DNA of 64,000 nt. Source: Moesziomyces globuligerus (taxonomy: Eukaryota; Basidiomycota; Ustilaginomycetes; Ustilaginales; Ustilaginaceae). The notes beneath the pieces were generated by a model, which was not told the origin of the DNA, ran no database searches, and saw nothing but the letters and a program-made list of their open reading frames with translations. Shown piece by piece: positions 9,701 through 19,215 of this stretch (its first letter is position 1; every line of letters begins with the position of its first letter). A program made the position numbers and the translations under genes. The stretch is taken from contig JARVLF010000002.1 in the NCBI GenBank assembly GCA_030849465.1, positions 124,001 to 188,000 on the forward strand, read 5' to 3'.

Positions 9701-10328
9701 GTTCCAGAGCATCGTGCAGATGCCGCCGCAAGGATTCGGGTCGGTTTCGAGCAACCTGCCACGGGTGAGGCAGACCGAATTGCTGACTCCGGTCGAGTTG
9801 ATGGGATTGCTGCATCACGCGGAGAGGGAGATCGGGCTCAAGAATACGGTGGCGGCGATTCAGATTTGCTTTGGCATGACGGATGTCTACAGGTCCGAGG
9901 TGTTGGCGGCGGTGCTGAATCAGATCTCGGAGGACCAGAATCTGCCGATGCTGTTCATGCGTACGGTGATCATGGCCGTGTCGACGTACAAGTCGCTCTC
10001 TGGGTATGTGGCTAGGAACCTGCTCTCGCGATTGATCACCAAGAAGATCTGGCAGAATCCTCCGCTCTGGGACGGATTCATTCTGTGTGCCAAGCAGACG
10101 GCGCCTAGCTCGTTCGGTGCGCTGATTCAGCTGCCCAAGGATCAGCTCAGGGAGGTGGTTAGTAGACAGCCCGATCTCAGGACGGGCCTCGTCGAGTATC
10201 TGACGGCCAAGGCCGGCGGGAATCGAGCCAGGCTGGCCACCTTCATGGACCTGCTTGGTCCCGATCCGAGCGAGGCGAATAGCGCACCCAAGCCAGCTGA
10301 TGCACAGCCCGATACCGCCTCCGCTTGA
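6702..10328 (+). CDS. PTA1: Symplekin/Pta1, pre-mRNA 3'-end processing scaffold
   Basis: 1208 residues, one exon. The N-terminal third is HEAT-like helical repeats, including IPILLPSLISLLPKAGSSLR and IGTKLAVIKCYQRIV, typical of the symplekin/Pta1 N-terminal domain. A charged Lys/Arg-Glu segment (about 300-350) is followed by a Pro-rich, acidic disordered stretch (about 430-520). Another helical block follows, then an Ala/Glu-rich insert near 800-855. The C-terminal 350 residues match the symplekin C-terminal domain (RFLVPIIADLDKAEIMKRLP, then LTPVELMGLLHHAE and LSGYVARNLLSRLITKKIW). The family scaffolds the cleavage and polyadenylation factor in the nucleus, contacting Ssu72 and the poly(A) machinery. 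The acidic runs are codon-level GAG/GCG repeats near 9195-9250. Confidence 0.93.
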   Translation: MAAPANTDALGLLSAALHSSDKQQEAGHLSELYNLLKAQPGNIPILLPSLISLLPKAGSSLRTWIAQVMDLAFCRPALSQDTKATLASHVPDAILLLIKDRDPRLTKIAAQCFASMYPVLFRLVANDRAKSSLWQTVHNIKSQVIHLFDNGSIGTKLAVIKCYQRIVHVQSRGSTDPRAQLKNDTSLNIVPSSHPLLNAAALEEEANRLFAQVVTLIFTSDVVDLIMASVNSLTVLAKSRPQLGSVILRAMATWTPASLTSLSHTQVRNVEKTVRIFYLHFRNRLAGPEASSLQKALETQQRRMEEAAKAYQAEKEAEARRKRERIDEELEAPKKIKLEHPNQQGGPSSPAAPEADRAAGEAFRNASARTTGGIERNPLAAFDVKTLPIALVIDLIIANLQALSEHDLHAAITNMRANLPPDADAAAFAPSDPATAQPQRAPGPAPGPPPRLPPSVDPSRLNGDADGSHVELEQGQDDGEDIVQDPLQMDMAEEDLDLLEASSRDRARADPHDEEEEDEELSMAVIENFALAPPEYLSLTESDALIKDTIAKICEVGSSTTSALAASSPPTAGTQALWSSLVVRLATRGFAEPAGAASDETESETKVVGGVAPTRTLSAQADIVRALMLEFVKADVGRRTRFAVNWMAEEWFCDRVRRKQSAASDAPSSNQYPIWLEKLVRAWIPTIDAKDRTLAKFLADLPEIPPAVLDLVAELSKDKLKMIAGMSTLQDICISRPALRDLAADKLLQLTRTSERSTRAKAIIAIKQCAVTNSTLEATILAFARSNLDILIDTPQPPEPAAESKADADKANGDEHGAGQANGTVKTEEAEDALGSTEEAEEAEEAVVEESKYPTDEEDVLRFVELPFSLCTKIPEMLDEIFAAYPRSPKFVQAAIETHIVNLIRALGPNHPRLLTLLGNFPAGADSLALGIVKTLTEKTRAPALVAVVKELVDTRDVDPRFLVPIIADLDKAEIMKRLPKVVTILASRAPEDRALIKSVFQSIVQMPPQGFGSVSSNLPRVRQTELLTPVELMGLLHHAEREIGLKNTVAAIQICFGMTDVYRSEVLAAVLNQISEDQNLPMLFMRTVIMAVSTYKSLSGYVARNLLSRLITKKIWQNPPLWDGFILCAKQTAPSSFGALIQLPKDQLREVVSRQPDLRTGLVEYLTAKAGGNRARLATFMDLLGPDPSEANSAPKPADAQPDTASA

Positions 10329-10914
10329 GAAGGGGTGCGTCCGAATAGCAATCTTGATTTATCCTTCGTCGTCCATTTGCATCGAGTCGTGTTCGTCCTG
10401 GCTGTGTGGATTGAAGATGAGCCCTTCCGTCGCTCGATGTACCATCGATACGAGCGTTGAAATGCTGGACGATGCACTCATCAAGACCGAGAGAGTCGAT
10501 GCAATCGAAGCGATCGATACAGGCAACGCAGGCGACGCGACCGACGCGGAGTAGCCTATGCGATTGATCACTGGGCGGGCAGTCACGGACCACATGGTCA
10601 TCATCACCTCCTTCCACCAATTCATCCTCACCCATCAGGAACCCAAGGTCCTCCACGTCGCCTACCTTACCGACAAGTTCTACACAAGAGATGGCTGAAG
10701 AGAGGAAGAACAAGCGAGGAAGGCGAACGTCATACGACTTCGCACTCACCAGAACCAAGCATTTCACCCAGAACCAAGAATTTCACCCAGAACCAAGCAT
10801 TTCACCAGAACCAAGCATTTCACAAACTAGAGACAAGACTTTCAATGAAACAGAGACATAGATTCCGTACCGAGGTATACGAGCAGACAGGAATGTATGC
10901 GATGGGAGGAAGAA
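10329..10914. other. Convergent intergenic region between PTA1 and the OPT transporter
   Basis: Holds both 3' flanks. Its main feature is the 19-bp tandem repeat at 10749-10823, listed separately. No gene is supported. Confidence 0.6.
10749..10823. repeat. Minisatellite, four tandem copies of a 19-bp unit
   Basis: The unit is CCAGAACCAAGCATTTCAC. Copies lie at 10749-10767, 10768-10786 (one C-to-A change), 10787-10805 and 10806-10823 (one C missing). It sits about 90 bases past the stop of the OPT gene, probably within its 3' UTR or transcript end. Confidence 0.95.
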
Positions 10915-13338
10915 TCAGGGGTTGTAAGGCCTGAAGGCAGCGGGGGCAGGCAAGAAGCCCTCGGTGGGAGCGGTGAGGTACGAGGCGAGGCTTCCATCCG
11001 CCGTGTTGTAGGGGGCGGTGTTGCCCCACCAGCCTTCGCTGGCAAAGTCGCTCTGCTTGCCCGGGGGGTAGATGAGGCAGAAGAAGATGATGACGGCGGC
11101 GATGGCGGTACCCGTGTCGAGCGCAGCACCGAGCACGTAGTTGTACCTCGTCCACCAGCCGGTGCGGTACTTCTTGACGAGGTAGTTGAAGACAAAGCCG
11201 CACATGGCCCAGGCGGTGAAGTTGATACCCGTCGCCGGAGGCATAAGACCCGTACCGGTAAAGATGACGGGCGAGTTGACCTTGCGCATGAACGAGCGCG
11301 GGAACTTCTTGGTGAGCGCCCACACGATGACGGGGAAGATGGCGCCGACCAGGAACATCCACAACAGCTTGCCGTACTGCTTGCCGGGCGAGAAGACCGC
11401 AGCAGGGCCAATGAGACCCCAGATCTGCGAAGCGGTACCGAAGACGATGAGGTAGTTGCAGGTGAAGTTGTCGGCGGCCTCGGGCGTGCAGACATTGTCG
11501 ATGTTGGAGAAGACCCAGCTCTGCACACCGAGCACGACGAACGACGAGACGACGATGGCGGTAACCTGGGCCACGAACATGTCCTTGGGGGGCACCTTCA
11601 TGTAGTGACCGAGCTTCATGTCGGCGGTGAACGAGAGACCCTGGTAGACCGCCATGTAGCAGAAGACCTTGAACATCATCATGCCCGTCGCCGAACCGGG
11701 GTGCATGTAACCGATGATGAACTCCGAAATAACGTTGAGGCCGACCTCGACGTTGGAGATGGCGTAGACCACACCGACGGGGAGCATGAAGAAGGCGCCG
11801 ATGATGAGCGAGATGATAAAGGCCCACACGGGGAAGTCGGTCTGGTAGCCGGCGGTGCAGCCGACACCCATGCCGAAGCAGATGAGGAAGAGGATGCAGT
11901 ACCAGAGCTTGGGCACCTCGGGGTACTTCTGCATGAGGCGGGCGTGAACGTCGCGCTCGTCGTTGATCGAGGTGGTGAACTGGCGGTAGATCTGCTTGCC
12001 GTGGAAGAGCGCCACGTGGACGATGATGGCGGTGATCGAGGCGAACGAGAGGGCAAACGAGATGGCGTAGGTGACCGAGAAGTACTGCTCCGAGTAGGCG
12101 TTGTATCCGGCGACGTCAAAGTGGAGGTGGTTGGGCGAGGTGACCTTGGCGGTCTTGTACTTCTTGCCAAAGCGGTCGTAGACGCCCGAGGTGGAGAAGG
12201 GAAGGTAGGCAAAGTTCCAGACGTTCTTGTAGTAGAGCGCGGGGCCGATGATGCAGTAGCAGACGATGAAGCCGCCGAGAACGTTGGCCTGCGCCCACCA
12301 AGGGGTGTAGATGGGGTTGCCGTTGTACGAGTACTGGTTCCAGTCAAAGGTGAGGGGAATGAGACCGAGGCCCTGCTGGGTGCCGAGAATCTGGTTGAGC
12401 GGCACGTTGTCCGGAGCGATGAGGCAGAACCAGTTGCCGACCGACATGAGCGCAAAGAGGTAGCCGGGGAGGAAGTACCAGGCAAAGGCACCGGCGCAGG
12501 CGATCATGAAGAACTTGTACCTCGACATGTGGTTGCTGCCAGTGTCGACCTGTCGGTGAAGGGCGGTGAAGAGCGCCGTGTTACCGAGGTTGGCGGGCCA
12601 GATCATGGCGGCAGGCCAGACGAGCCAGCGACGGAAGAAGCCGGCCATGGAGAAGCCGATGAGCTGCGAGCTGAGCGTGAGGAGGATAATGTAGCCGAAG
12701 CCCCAGTCGAAGCCGTAGGTGATGCGCTGGACAGCGGAGACGTTTGATGCATAAGCTCGCTGGTAAGTCACATTGCTCATAACAGTGATGATGGTGTGTT
12801 CCTTGACGTTGAAGGGACCGGGGTTGAGGGTAAAGCTGCCGAGGGGGGTCTTGAAGACCTTGGAGGGAAGGACCTTGGCCATAAAGACACCCATAGGGTA
12901 TGCGAGCAGCTGTGCGACGAACGAAGTGATGGTAACGGTGGGGTATCGGTAGCTGAGAAGCTGGTTGACACCTGGGATGACGATGGTGAAGAGCATGCCA
13001 AGCACCCAGGTGCGGAAAGTCATGACGGGCATGGTAGGGTCGTCGACGTTGGAGACAGCGGCGCGGACCTCGGGGTAAGGAGAATCCTCCTCGAGCTCCT
13101 CCTCGATCTGAGCCTCGGCCTTGTAGTCGCCCTGCTCGATGACGCGCTCGATGGCGTCGATCTTCTCGGTCTCCATGTTGGGGTCGTTGAGGCGGTGGTC
13201 GATGAAGTCGGTGCGGAGGTGCTTCTCGACGTTGTTGAGCTCGGTGATGCCGGGCGTGTCGAGATCCTCCTTGGAAGACCCCTTCTGCTCGGACGAGCCA
13301 TGGCTCGAAGTCCTAGCGATGTCGATCTCGTTGACCAT
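10915..13338 (-). CDS. OPT-family oligopeptide transporter
   Basis: 807 residues, one exon, starting at an ATG at 13338. A 105-residue acidic cytosolic N-terminus is followed by many hydrophobic segments from residue 108 to the end, fitting the 14-16 helices of the family. The OPT signature NPGPFNVKEH is at 172-181. A second conserved segment, KVPPKDMFVAQ, lies near residue 585. The C-terminus has the usual WGNTA-type lumenal patch. OPT proteins are proton-coupled importers of small peptides (glutathione, tetra- and pentapeptides) or metal chelates at the plasma membrane; the substrate cannot be told here. A minisatellite lies just past the stop codon. Confidence 0.93.
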   Translation of the reverse strand: MVNEIDIARTSSHGSSEQKGSSKEDLDTPGITELNNVEKHLRTDFIDHRLNDPNMETEKIDAIERVIEQGDYKAEAQIEEELEEDSPYPEVRAAVSNVDDPTMPVMTFRTWVLGMLFTIVIPGVNQLLSYRYPTVTITSFVAQLLAYPMGVFMAKVLPSKVFKTPLGSFTLNPGPFNVKEHTIITVMSNVTYQRAYASNVSAVQRITYGFDWGFGYIILLTLSSQLIGFSMAGFFRRWLVWPAAMIWPANLGNTALFTALHRQVDTGSNHMSRYKFFMIACAGAFAWYFLPGYLFALMSVGNWFCLIAPDNVPLNQILGTQQGLGLIPLTFDWNQYSYNGNPIYTPWWAQANVLGGFIVCYCIIGPALYYKNVWNFAYLPFSTSGVYDRFGKKYKTAKVTSPNHLHFDVAGYNAYSEQYFSVTYAISFALSFASITAIIVHVALFHGKQIYRQFTTSINDERDVHARLMQKYPEVPKLWYCILFLICFGMGVGCTAGYQTDFPVWAFIISLIIGAFFMLPVGVVYAISNVEVGLNVISEFIIGYMHPGSATGMMMFKVFCYMAVYQGLSFTADMKLGHYMKVPPKDMFVAQVTAIVVSSFVVLGVQSWVFSNIDNVCTPEAADNFTCNYLIVFGTASQIWGLIGPAAVFSPGKQYGKLLWMFLVGAIFPVIVWALTKKFPRSFMRKVNSPVIFTGTGLMPPATGINFTAWAMCGFVFNYLVKKYRTGWWTRYNYVLGAALDTGTAIAAVIIFFCLIYPPGKQSDFASEGWWGNTAPYNTADGSLASYLTAPTEGFLPAPAAFRPYNP

Positions 13339-16300
13339 CTTGCAAGGTCACTGCCCGGAAGACGCTCACGGGGCGGGGAGAGGGACGAAGGATATGATGA
13401 GGAGATGGATGAGGGGAAGCGGGTGGGTTCATTCGGCGCGAGCGTGTGGGTTATATGGGATGCGCCCAAGAGATAGGCGTTGGTGCTCGCGAAGAGTCGA
13501 GTGGCCACGGAGGAGGACGAGCCGACGAGGTGCGGGAAGGATGCAGAAACAAGGCTGATCTGCTGCAAGGTGGCGAGTGGTGCGCTCGGGTGAGACGAGG
13601 AGCGCGGGGCAAGGCAGCCGAGGTTCCTGAGCTGACCCAGTGGCGAAGGAGCGAATGCAAGGCGAGGGTGCAGCGTTGACAGCGAGAGTGGGCTTTGGTG
13701 GGGAGCGAATCAGAATGCAGCCGGGCAACACCGGCTATCTCTTTGTGCGCCCAACCACGAACGAGAGAACGAGAGCGAGATTAGCCAGGCTGATTTGATA
13801 GCAGCATGGCGGCGTCGCAGCGAGGCAAGCAAGCAGAGTGCGGGGGCAGCGAGTGCAACGAAAGCTAGGCGAACGAGACGACGCGAGAGGGCGAGTGGCT
13901 GAGGGCTGAACGAGGTCGAGATTCGGACATGGTCGAGCCGAAGCATGACACGTCCAGATTGGCCAAATTAGCAGAGGAGTCTGAATCCGCGCTGGCCCAA
14001 CGTAGTGCAGTGGCAGAGGGCGAGACGTCTTCGCAGTGTCAGACGACCCCTCGCGACTAGCTTCGTTGATCGTCCAAGGAGGGACGAGATATGATAAACC
14101 GGCTAAGCGAGAAACCGCACCTGGACCATGGGCTGTCGAATTGTTGTCAGGCTTCGGTCGAGCCGACGGGACGCGACGCAACTCGGTCACTCCGCCCCCG
14201 CCTGCCGCGGCCCGCACGCCGGCACATGCGGTACGTGCTGCCCAGAGAAGAGGCGGCACTAGAGCAGCCTCGGCCCTCGACGCGCTCATTGGTGCCCGCA
14301 GTTTGCATCTGCAGCTCCATGCAGCTCGCTCAAAACCGAAGGGCACATCCTGACTGTCGGATCATTCCTACACTGAAGCGGCGGTTGGGCAGCCAGCATG
14401 CAAGTGCGCTCCAGTGCCCGGAGCGGCGTGGTCCGGCGAGCTTCTCATCCGCCCCCTCCTTTGAATGTCCCCACCAACGGCTTGCTCTGATTCGCTGCTC
14501 GCCATCTCGCCAAAGTTCAAAGGGTGCAGGGTGTGAACCGCACGCTGGTTCGGACGTGCACCGACCCAATCACAACCACACGACGTTGCCCTGTCAGACC
14601 TCGAGCACACAGAATGATTGACAAGGCTTGCAGCGCGCCGCCGGCGGCGGCACGGGTGGCGGCAGCAAAACAATGACATTGCTTGACCGCTCGCGCACTT
14701 CTGCATCGCATTGAACCTGCGCTCAGATGATAACGAACACCGTGCTGTTCGCACTTGACGGCCGTTGCGGACCGCCCGGAGCGGCGCTGAAGAAAAGCGG
14801 CAGTAGCGGCAGGAACCGCCCCATTGCGGAAGGTCGAGGTGCGACAGTGCATCTGCGGCATACGCTTTTATCGCCAACAGTGGCGGTGTCGAGGAGCAAC
14901 GAGCCAGCCGAGCTCGTTTGGACTCGAACCAGGCGGGGGGCTGCATGGTGTTGCCGTGGGTGCCGCGAGTGCACTGGGCGGCAAGAGAGCATGAATTCCT
15001 GCACGCGACCGGAACAAGCTCGTCCGAGCTCCGCCCTCGCCTCATCAACTCGACCCACCTTTGCGCCCTTTGGCCGCGTCCATCGGCCAAGGCGTGCCTT
15101 GCACTATCAGCAACCAAGCACGCTCGTGCTTCAGCTTATCGCGGTTGCAATCTCGCAGCGAAGCGAGACCGAGGCACGGATGGGGATGCCTCAAGTGCCT
15201 GAGGCGGACCGGTGGCGATCAGCGATGCGATGCGGACAGAGGTCAGGTGATGACCCGCCTGGATTGCCTGCCGAACATCCATTCTGGCCCGATGGCCACT
15301 GCCCTATCCTCGTCGATTTCGCCGTCCGGAGCAATTTCTCTTGTCAATGGTCCAAGTCACTACCGAAGGCTGAAGAAACGAGGATTCGGGCGCGGAAATT
15401 TCACCCTGTGTCTCTCGGCGAAAACAAATTCAACTGGTACAGTGGCTGGGCCACGGCTGGCTCCTCACAAGTGCTGCTTCGTGGAAGTCGGAGGTGCCGG
15501 CGGGAGAATTGTGCGCGGATTCAATTTGGAACGCCGACTGAAATGGGAGCCAACGGCACGGCCTCGCTTTCTTCCGAAGACCTGGAGAGTCGGCGGGACT
15601 GGCTGCGAGCTCGGCTGCAGCTTTGCCACTCACACTGTCGGGCACTCTCTTCTTCGGCCTCTCGAGCCGGAAATCGGAGGTGTACCGATACCGGCACTGA
15701 TTGTGGCAACATCTGAAGATGCCATTGCAAGTGCGATGTGAGGGGGAAACTGTACGGCTGCAGGTGTACCCACATTAGGCTGCAAAAGCGGTGCGGAGGG
15801 GGGATGGCCGAACCGCCTCTCATGTGAGGCGTGTGTACCTGCGGCTGACGGATTTTCCACAACCGAAGGCTTGCAGCCCCTTCTTCTCTGTCTCGCTCGC
15901 CACCCTGCCGCCGTGTGCTGCGGCCCTGCCAGGCACCTCGCGAATGTCAGGCTCCGCATGGCTCGCTCTGGATTCGTCGCGACGCCACACCCACGCGCGC
16001 GTGCGTGGGTCCCCAGTGCATGTGATCGCCTCAGAGAGGCTAGATAGCGCTTCACGCTACCCGTCGCTCTTGCTCATTGGCTCACCACAGTCACTGTGCC
16101 CACGAGTGTCAATCATTCACTCATCGCCGCAAGCCAGGAGCGCTCCGCTCGCTTGTGGTAGTGAAACCGCCTGTGCTTGGCGCTCTGAAGCCGCGTCGAA
16201 TAGAACAGCCTCGACGACGGCCTCTCCCTTCGGCGTCGTCGTGCCTGCAGCCGTACATGCGTGCAGCCCCACCGCTGAGCGCTACCTCAATGCCGTCCCT

Positions 16301-16447
16301 TGTGCACAGGCGATCCTACAGCCAAGTGCATCTGGATCGGAGCGGAACTCACCACTTGCCCGATGTGTGTCGATCTTACCGTACGCACACACTAGCATGT
16401 TCATATCGAATCACATTCATTGCATCGGCACCGACCTTCGAGCCGCA
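13339..16447. other. 3.1-kb gene-free stretch upstream of the OPT gene
   Basis: It holds the OPT promoter and leader (a purine-rich + strand at 13339-13560 is pyrimidine-rich in the OPT sense) and the 3' flank of the monooxygenase. Open frames of up to about 330 codons occur on the + strand (14727-15716, 15061-15741) but show Arg/Ser/Cys-rich compositions with no domain, as expected by chance in GC-rich DNA. A GC-rich hairpin lies at 15989-16010. No transposon ends were recognised. Confidence 0.5.
15989..16010. repeat. GC-rich inverted repeat
   Basis: The arms ACCCACGC (15989-15996) and GCGTGGGT (16003-16010) are exact complements around a 6-base loop. It lies about 440 bases past the stop of the minus-strand monooxygenase. 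Function unknown; it may be chance. Confidence 0.6.
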
Positions 16448-18730
16448 TTACATCTCCGCGCCAGGCGCTGCGTCTCGCTGCGTGTTCTTGAGCGAGTGGG
16501 CGAGCGAAATCGTGCTTCTCGGCAAGCCAGCCTTGGGCGGCACCTGGGCCGGCTCGTTTCCCTTGGTCAGCATATACTTTGGCGTCTCTCTCTTCCTCCT
16601 TGTGTGCTGATGCGTCGCATGGTTCTGCGGAGCCAGCAGAACCTTTTCAAACAGAGCGCCGAGCTGTTGGAACTTGCTCGCCTGCGTCAGCAGCGACACG
16701 TATCCATCGGGTCGGATGACGACGAGTGTCCCGCGGTCCACGCTGAGCCCGTACTTGGTGTAAGCCTCACCATGGCCCTGGTGGTAGGACTCGTCGTCGA
16801 CAAAGACCTTGTGGTAGTCCTGCGAGACGTTGTACCTGCCGTCGTCTGCAGGCCGGTGGTGGCGCGTCGTCTTGGGGCGGAGCGCCGGGTGGAAATCGGT
16901 GAGCTCACACTCGCCGCGCGGCGTAGCGGCGACGGTGAGCACTTCGATCACCGAGTCGACGTCCTGATCACCGGGGGTAAAGCGAGGTACGAGATCGTGC
17001 GAGAGGTAGTCGCCGAGTTGCTGCATCTCGCGCGCGCAGTTGGGCTCGCGGATGTTGCCGCAAAAGTAGACGAGGCGCCATCGACCGTCGGAAACGATCC
17101 AGTCGGCTAGCTCGTAGGGCAAAGCTGTAGCATGACATACCACCTGGGCCGTGTTGAAGCGCTTTCCTACTTCGATCCGCGTTTCGCCCGCCGACGCTCT
17201 CGAGAGTTCGGGCTCGCTCTCAATCCCCTCGGCAGGCGGCGCTACAGCAGCATGCGCGACGACCGTACCGCCTTCGACCGTTGTCTTGCTGGCGCTGTCT
17301 GGCTTGATGGTCAGCAAGGAGCGCTGGTAGTCTACCGAGAGTCCGGATGCGAATCGATTGCCCTTGAGGAAAGCCTGCTGAAACTCGGTCATGGAAATGC
17401 CCGCTGCGTCCGCCTCGTCCTTGGCCGGCTTGCCGCTGAAGAGCCTGCTGAACCTGTGATCGAACGTGATGAGATCCTGGGCGATCTGCTTCCTCTCCAT
17501 CTCGTACGTTGCCAGGATACTGCGTGGTGAGACGCCCTTGACCGCCGCTGCCACCTTCCAGGTCAGATTGTAGGTGTCCTGCATCGACGTGTTCATGCCC
17601 TGGCCTGCTTTGGGCGAGTGGGTGTGGCAGGCATCTCCGGCGATGAAGACGCGGTCGTGCAGCGAGAAGCGGTCGGCGGTCCGTTGGCCAATCACGTAGG
17701 CGGTCCACCAGTCCAGATCGCCCTCGCCGATCTCGAGCGTGTAGGGCGCGATGATGGCCTGCGCCGTAGCCAGGATCATCTCGGGCGTGATGTTGTATCG
17801 ATCAACGTCCTTGTGAAGCTGCGAGACCTGGATGTAGAAGCGCACAAGCCCATCTTCCCTCGGGATGATCATCATGCTGCCCGAGTCTGCCGAATGGATG
17901 GCGCACCGATTGCGGACGTCCGGAAAGTCGGTGATCGGGACCGCATCTAGCACGCCCCAGATGAACGAGGTCTGATCGCCCTCCATCTTGCTGCCCATCT
18001 GACGCCTCGTCCAGGAGTGTGCACCGTCGCAGCCGATCACATACTTGGCATGGATACGTTCGCGGCAGCCTGGCTCCACCTTCTCGGCTCCCGTTGGGTT
18101 GGACGGTGCATCGTCTGGCGCGAGAGACGAGCGAAAGAGGCCGTTGGGGATGCTCTTGCCCATCTGCGTCGGTGTAGCTTCCTCTTCCGTCAACTTCCGC
18201 ACCTCCACCGTCACCGGATATGCATTCGGGTCATCGACGAGCTCCTCGTCGACGCTCAGCGATTCGGGCAACACGGCACGTTCGACGGCGAGCTTCCCGT
18301 GCGACTCGGCAGCGATGTTGTCGAGGAAAGCCTTTTCGATGCGGCCTTGGTGGAGGACGCACTGCTGCCAGCGCGAAATGCCCGGGATGGTATCGGGCAC
18401 TGCGCCCGTGCGCTGCAGCTGGCCGTCCGGGCCTGGATTCCAGAAGCGCATCTCGATCATGCGGTTGCTCTGCCGCCAAATGTCCTCGGCGAGGCCAAAG
18501 CTGTGCAGGATCTCGAGCGTGCGGCACTGCAGCCCGTCGGCCTGACCGGTAAAGATCTTGTCGTTGCGCTTGTCGATGATCCGCACTGAAGCACCCAGCC
18601 CCTGCACGGCCAGCCAGTTGGCCGCCATCAGACCTGCAGGCCCTGCGCCGATGATGAGCACATCGCAGTGCGATTCTTTGACCTGCGCATCGGTGCCGTT
18701 CTGGACTTCTACCGCTGGATTTTGCGTCAT
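16448..18730 (-). CDS. FAD-dependent phenol-2-monooxygenase-like hydroxylase
   Basis: 760 residues from the ATG at 18730; the frame is open further upstream but without another ATG before conserved sequence. The three flavoprotein motifs are present. The Rossmann GAGPAG is at 28-33. The DG motif reads VIGCDGAHSWTRRQMG. The GD motif reads VFIAGDACHTHSPKAGQGMN, with D366. A C-terminal thioredoxin-like phenol hydroxylase domain follows, ending near VDRGTLVVIRPDGYVSLL. About 60 extra basic residues trail it. The family hydroxylates phenolic substrates with NADPH and O2 (phenol to catechol in Trichosporon). A role in breakdown of plant or aromatic compounds is likely, substrate unknown. It is transcribed divergently from the acid phosphatase across 485 bases. 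Confidence 0.9.
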   Translation of the reverse strand: MTQNPAVEVQNGTDAQVKESHCDVLIIGAGPAGLMAANWLAVQGLGASVRIIDKRNDKIFTGQADGLQCRTLEILHSFGLAEDIWRQSNRMIEMRFWNPGPDGQLQRTGAVPDTIPGISRWQQCVLHQGRIEKAFLDNIAAESHGKLAVERAVLPESLSVDEELVDDPNAYPVTVEVRKLTEEEATPTQMGKSIPNGLFRSSLAPDDAPSNPTGAEKVEPGCRERIHAKYVIGCDGAHSWTRRQMGSKMEGDQTSFIWGVLDAVPITDFPDVRNRCAIHSADSGSMMIIPREDGLVRFYIQVSQLHKDVDRYNITPEMILATAQAIIAPYTLEIGEGDLDWWTAYVIGQRTADRFSLHDRVFIAGDACHTHSPKAGQGMNTSMQDTYNLTWKVAAAVKGVSPRSILATYEMERKQIAQDLITFDHRFSRLFSGKPAKDEADAAGISMTEFQQAFLKGNRFASGLSVDYQRSLLTIKPDSASKTTVEGGTVVAHAAVAPPAEGIESEPELSRASAGETRIEVGKRFNTAQVVCHATALPYELADWIVSDGRWRLVYFCGNIREPNCAREMQQLGDYLSHDLVPRFTPGDQDVDSVIEVLTVAATPRGECELTDFHPALRPKTTRHHRPADDGRYNVSQDYHKVFVDDESYHQGHGEAYTKYGLSVDRGTLVVIRPDGYVSLLTQASKFQQLGALFEKVLLAPQNHATHQHTRRKRETPKYMLTKGNEPAQVPPKAGLPRSTISLAHSLKNTQRDAAPGAEM

Positions 18731-19215
18731 GCTGAGGATGTGCGAGGCGTGGTCAGCAACACTTGGGATCGGTCCCGCTGGCTGCTTTTTGTAGCCATGT
18801 GTGAGCCATGTCTCGGCAGTGCTGGAAGCTGGCTGTCTGTGCGCGGTCGCTGCCGTTGGACCCTGGCCGTGCGGGGTAAAAGCAGCCGCCGAACAACGCT
18901 CCAAACTCCGTATCTCCGGCCTGCAAAGCCCAAGTTTTGCTTCAGAGTGTTGGATCTTCAATTCCAACAATCACAAGCTTGTCAAGGCGGTCGGCCCGGA
19001 TCTCGGATCTTGACCGTGCGGTGGCGCGGAACGAGGCGTGAGTGCAACGGACCCTGCAGAGGCGGAGAGCGTGAGGGCAAGCCTCGGGCATGCTCGGTCC
19101 ACCTGTGCATACCATCATCCCGCAACTAGCGTTGCCCTCTCCGTTTTACCTCAATCGCCTGTGCTAGTGCTCTTATCTCCATCCAGCTCACGCAGCTGCA
19201 CACAGGCGCAGCACG
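18731..19215. promoter_or_regulatory. Divergent promoter region, monooxygenase and acid phosphatase
   Basis: 485 bases between two divergent ATGs. No specific operator is recognised. Confidence 0.5.

Noticed and set aside
10897..12747. 616-codon open frame on the + strand, antisense to the OPT gene
   Set aside because: It mirrors the coding strand of a clear transporter; its Glu/Asp/Val/Gly-rich sequence without domains is typical of antisense frames in GC-rich genes.
14915..14945. tRNA-like T-loop motif (CTCGAACC)
   Set aside because: The flanking bases do not form a T stem, and no D arm or acceptor stem is present.
14727..15716. 329-codon open frame on the + strand in the gene-free gap
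   Set aside because: No domain, irregular Arg/Ser/Cys-rich composition, overlapping frames of similar length; judged chance.
15791..17110. 439-codon open frame on the + strand
   Set aside because: More than half is antisense to the monooxygenase C-terminus and the rest has no recognisable feature.
18731..18970. Upstream extension of the monooxygenase frame
   Set aside because: It opens with a TTG rather than an ATG, and the 80 added residues show no conservation; the ATG at 18730 immediately precedes family-like sequence.
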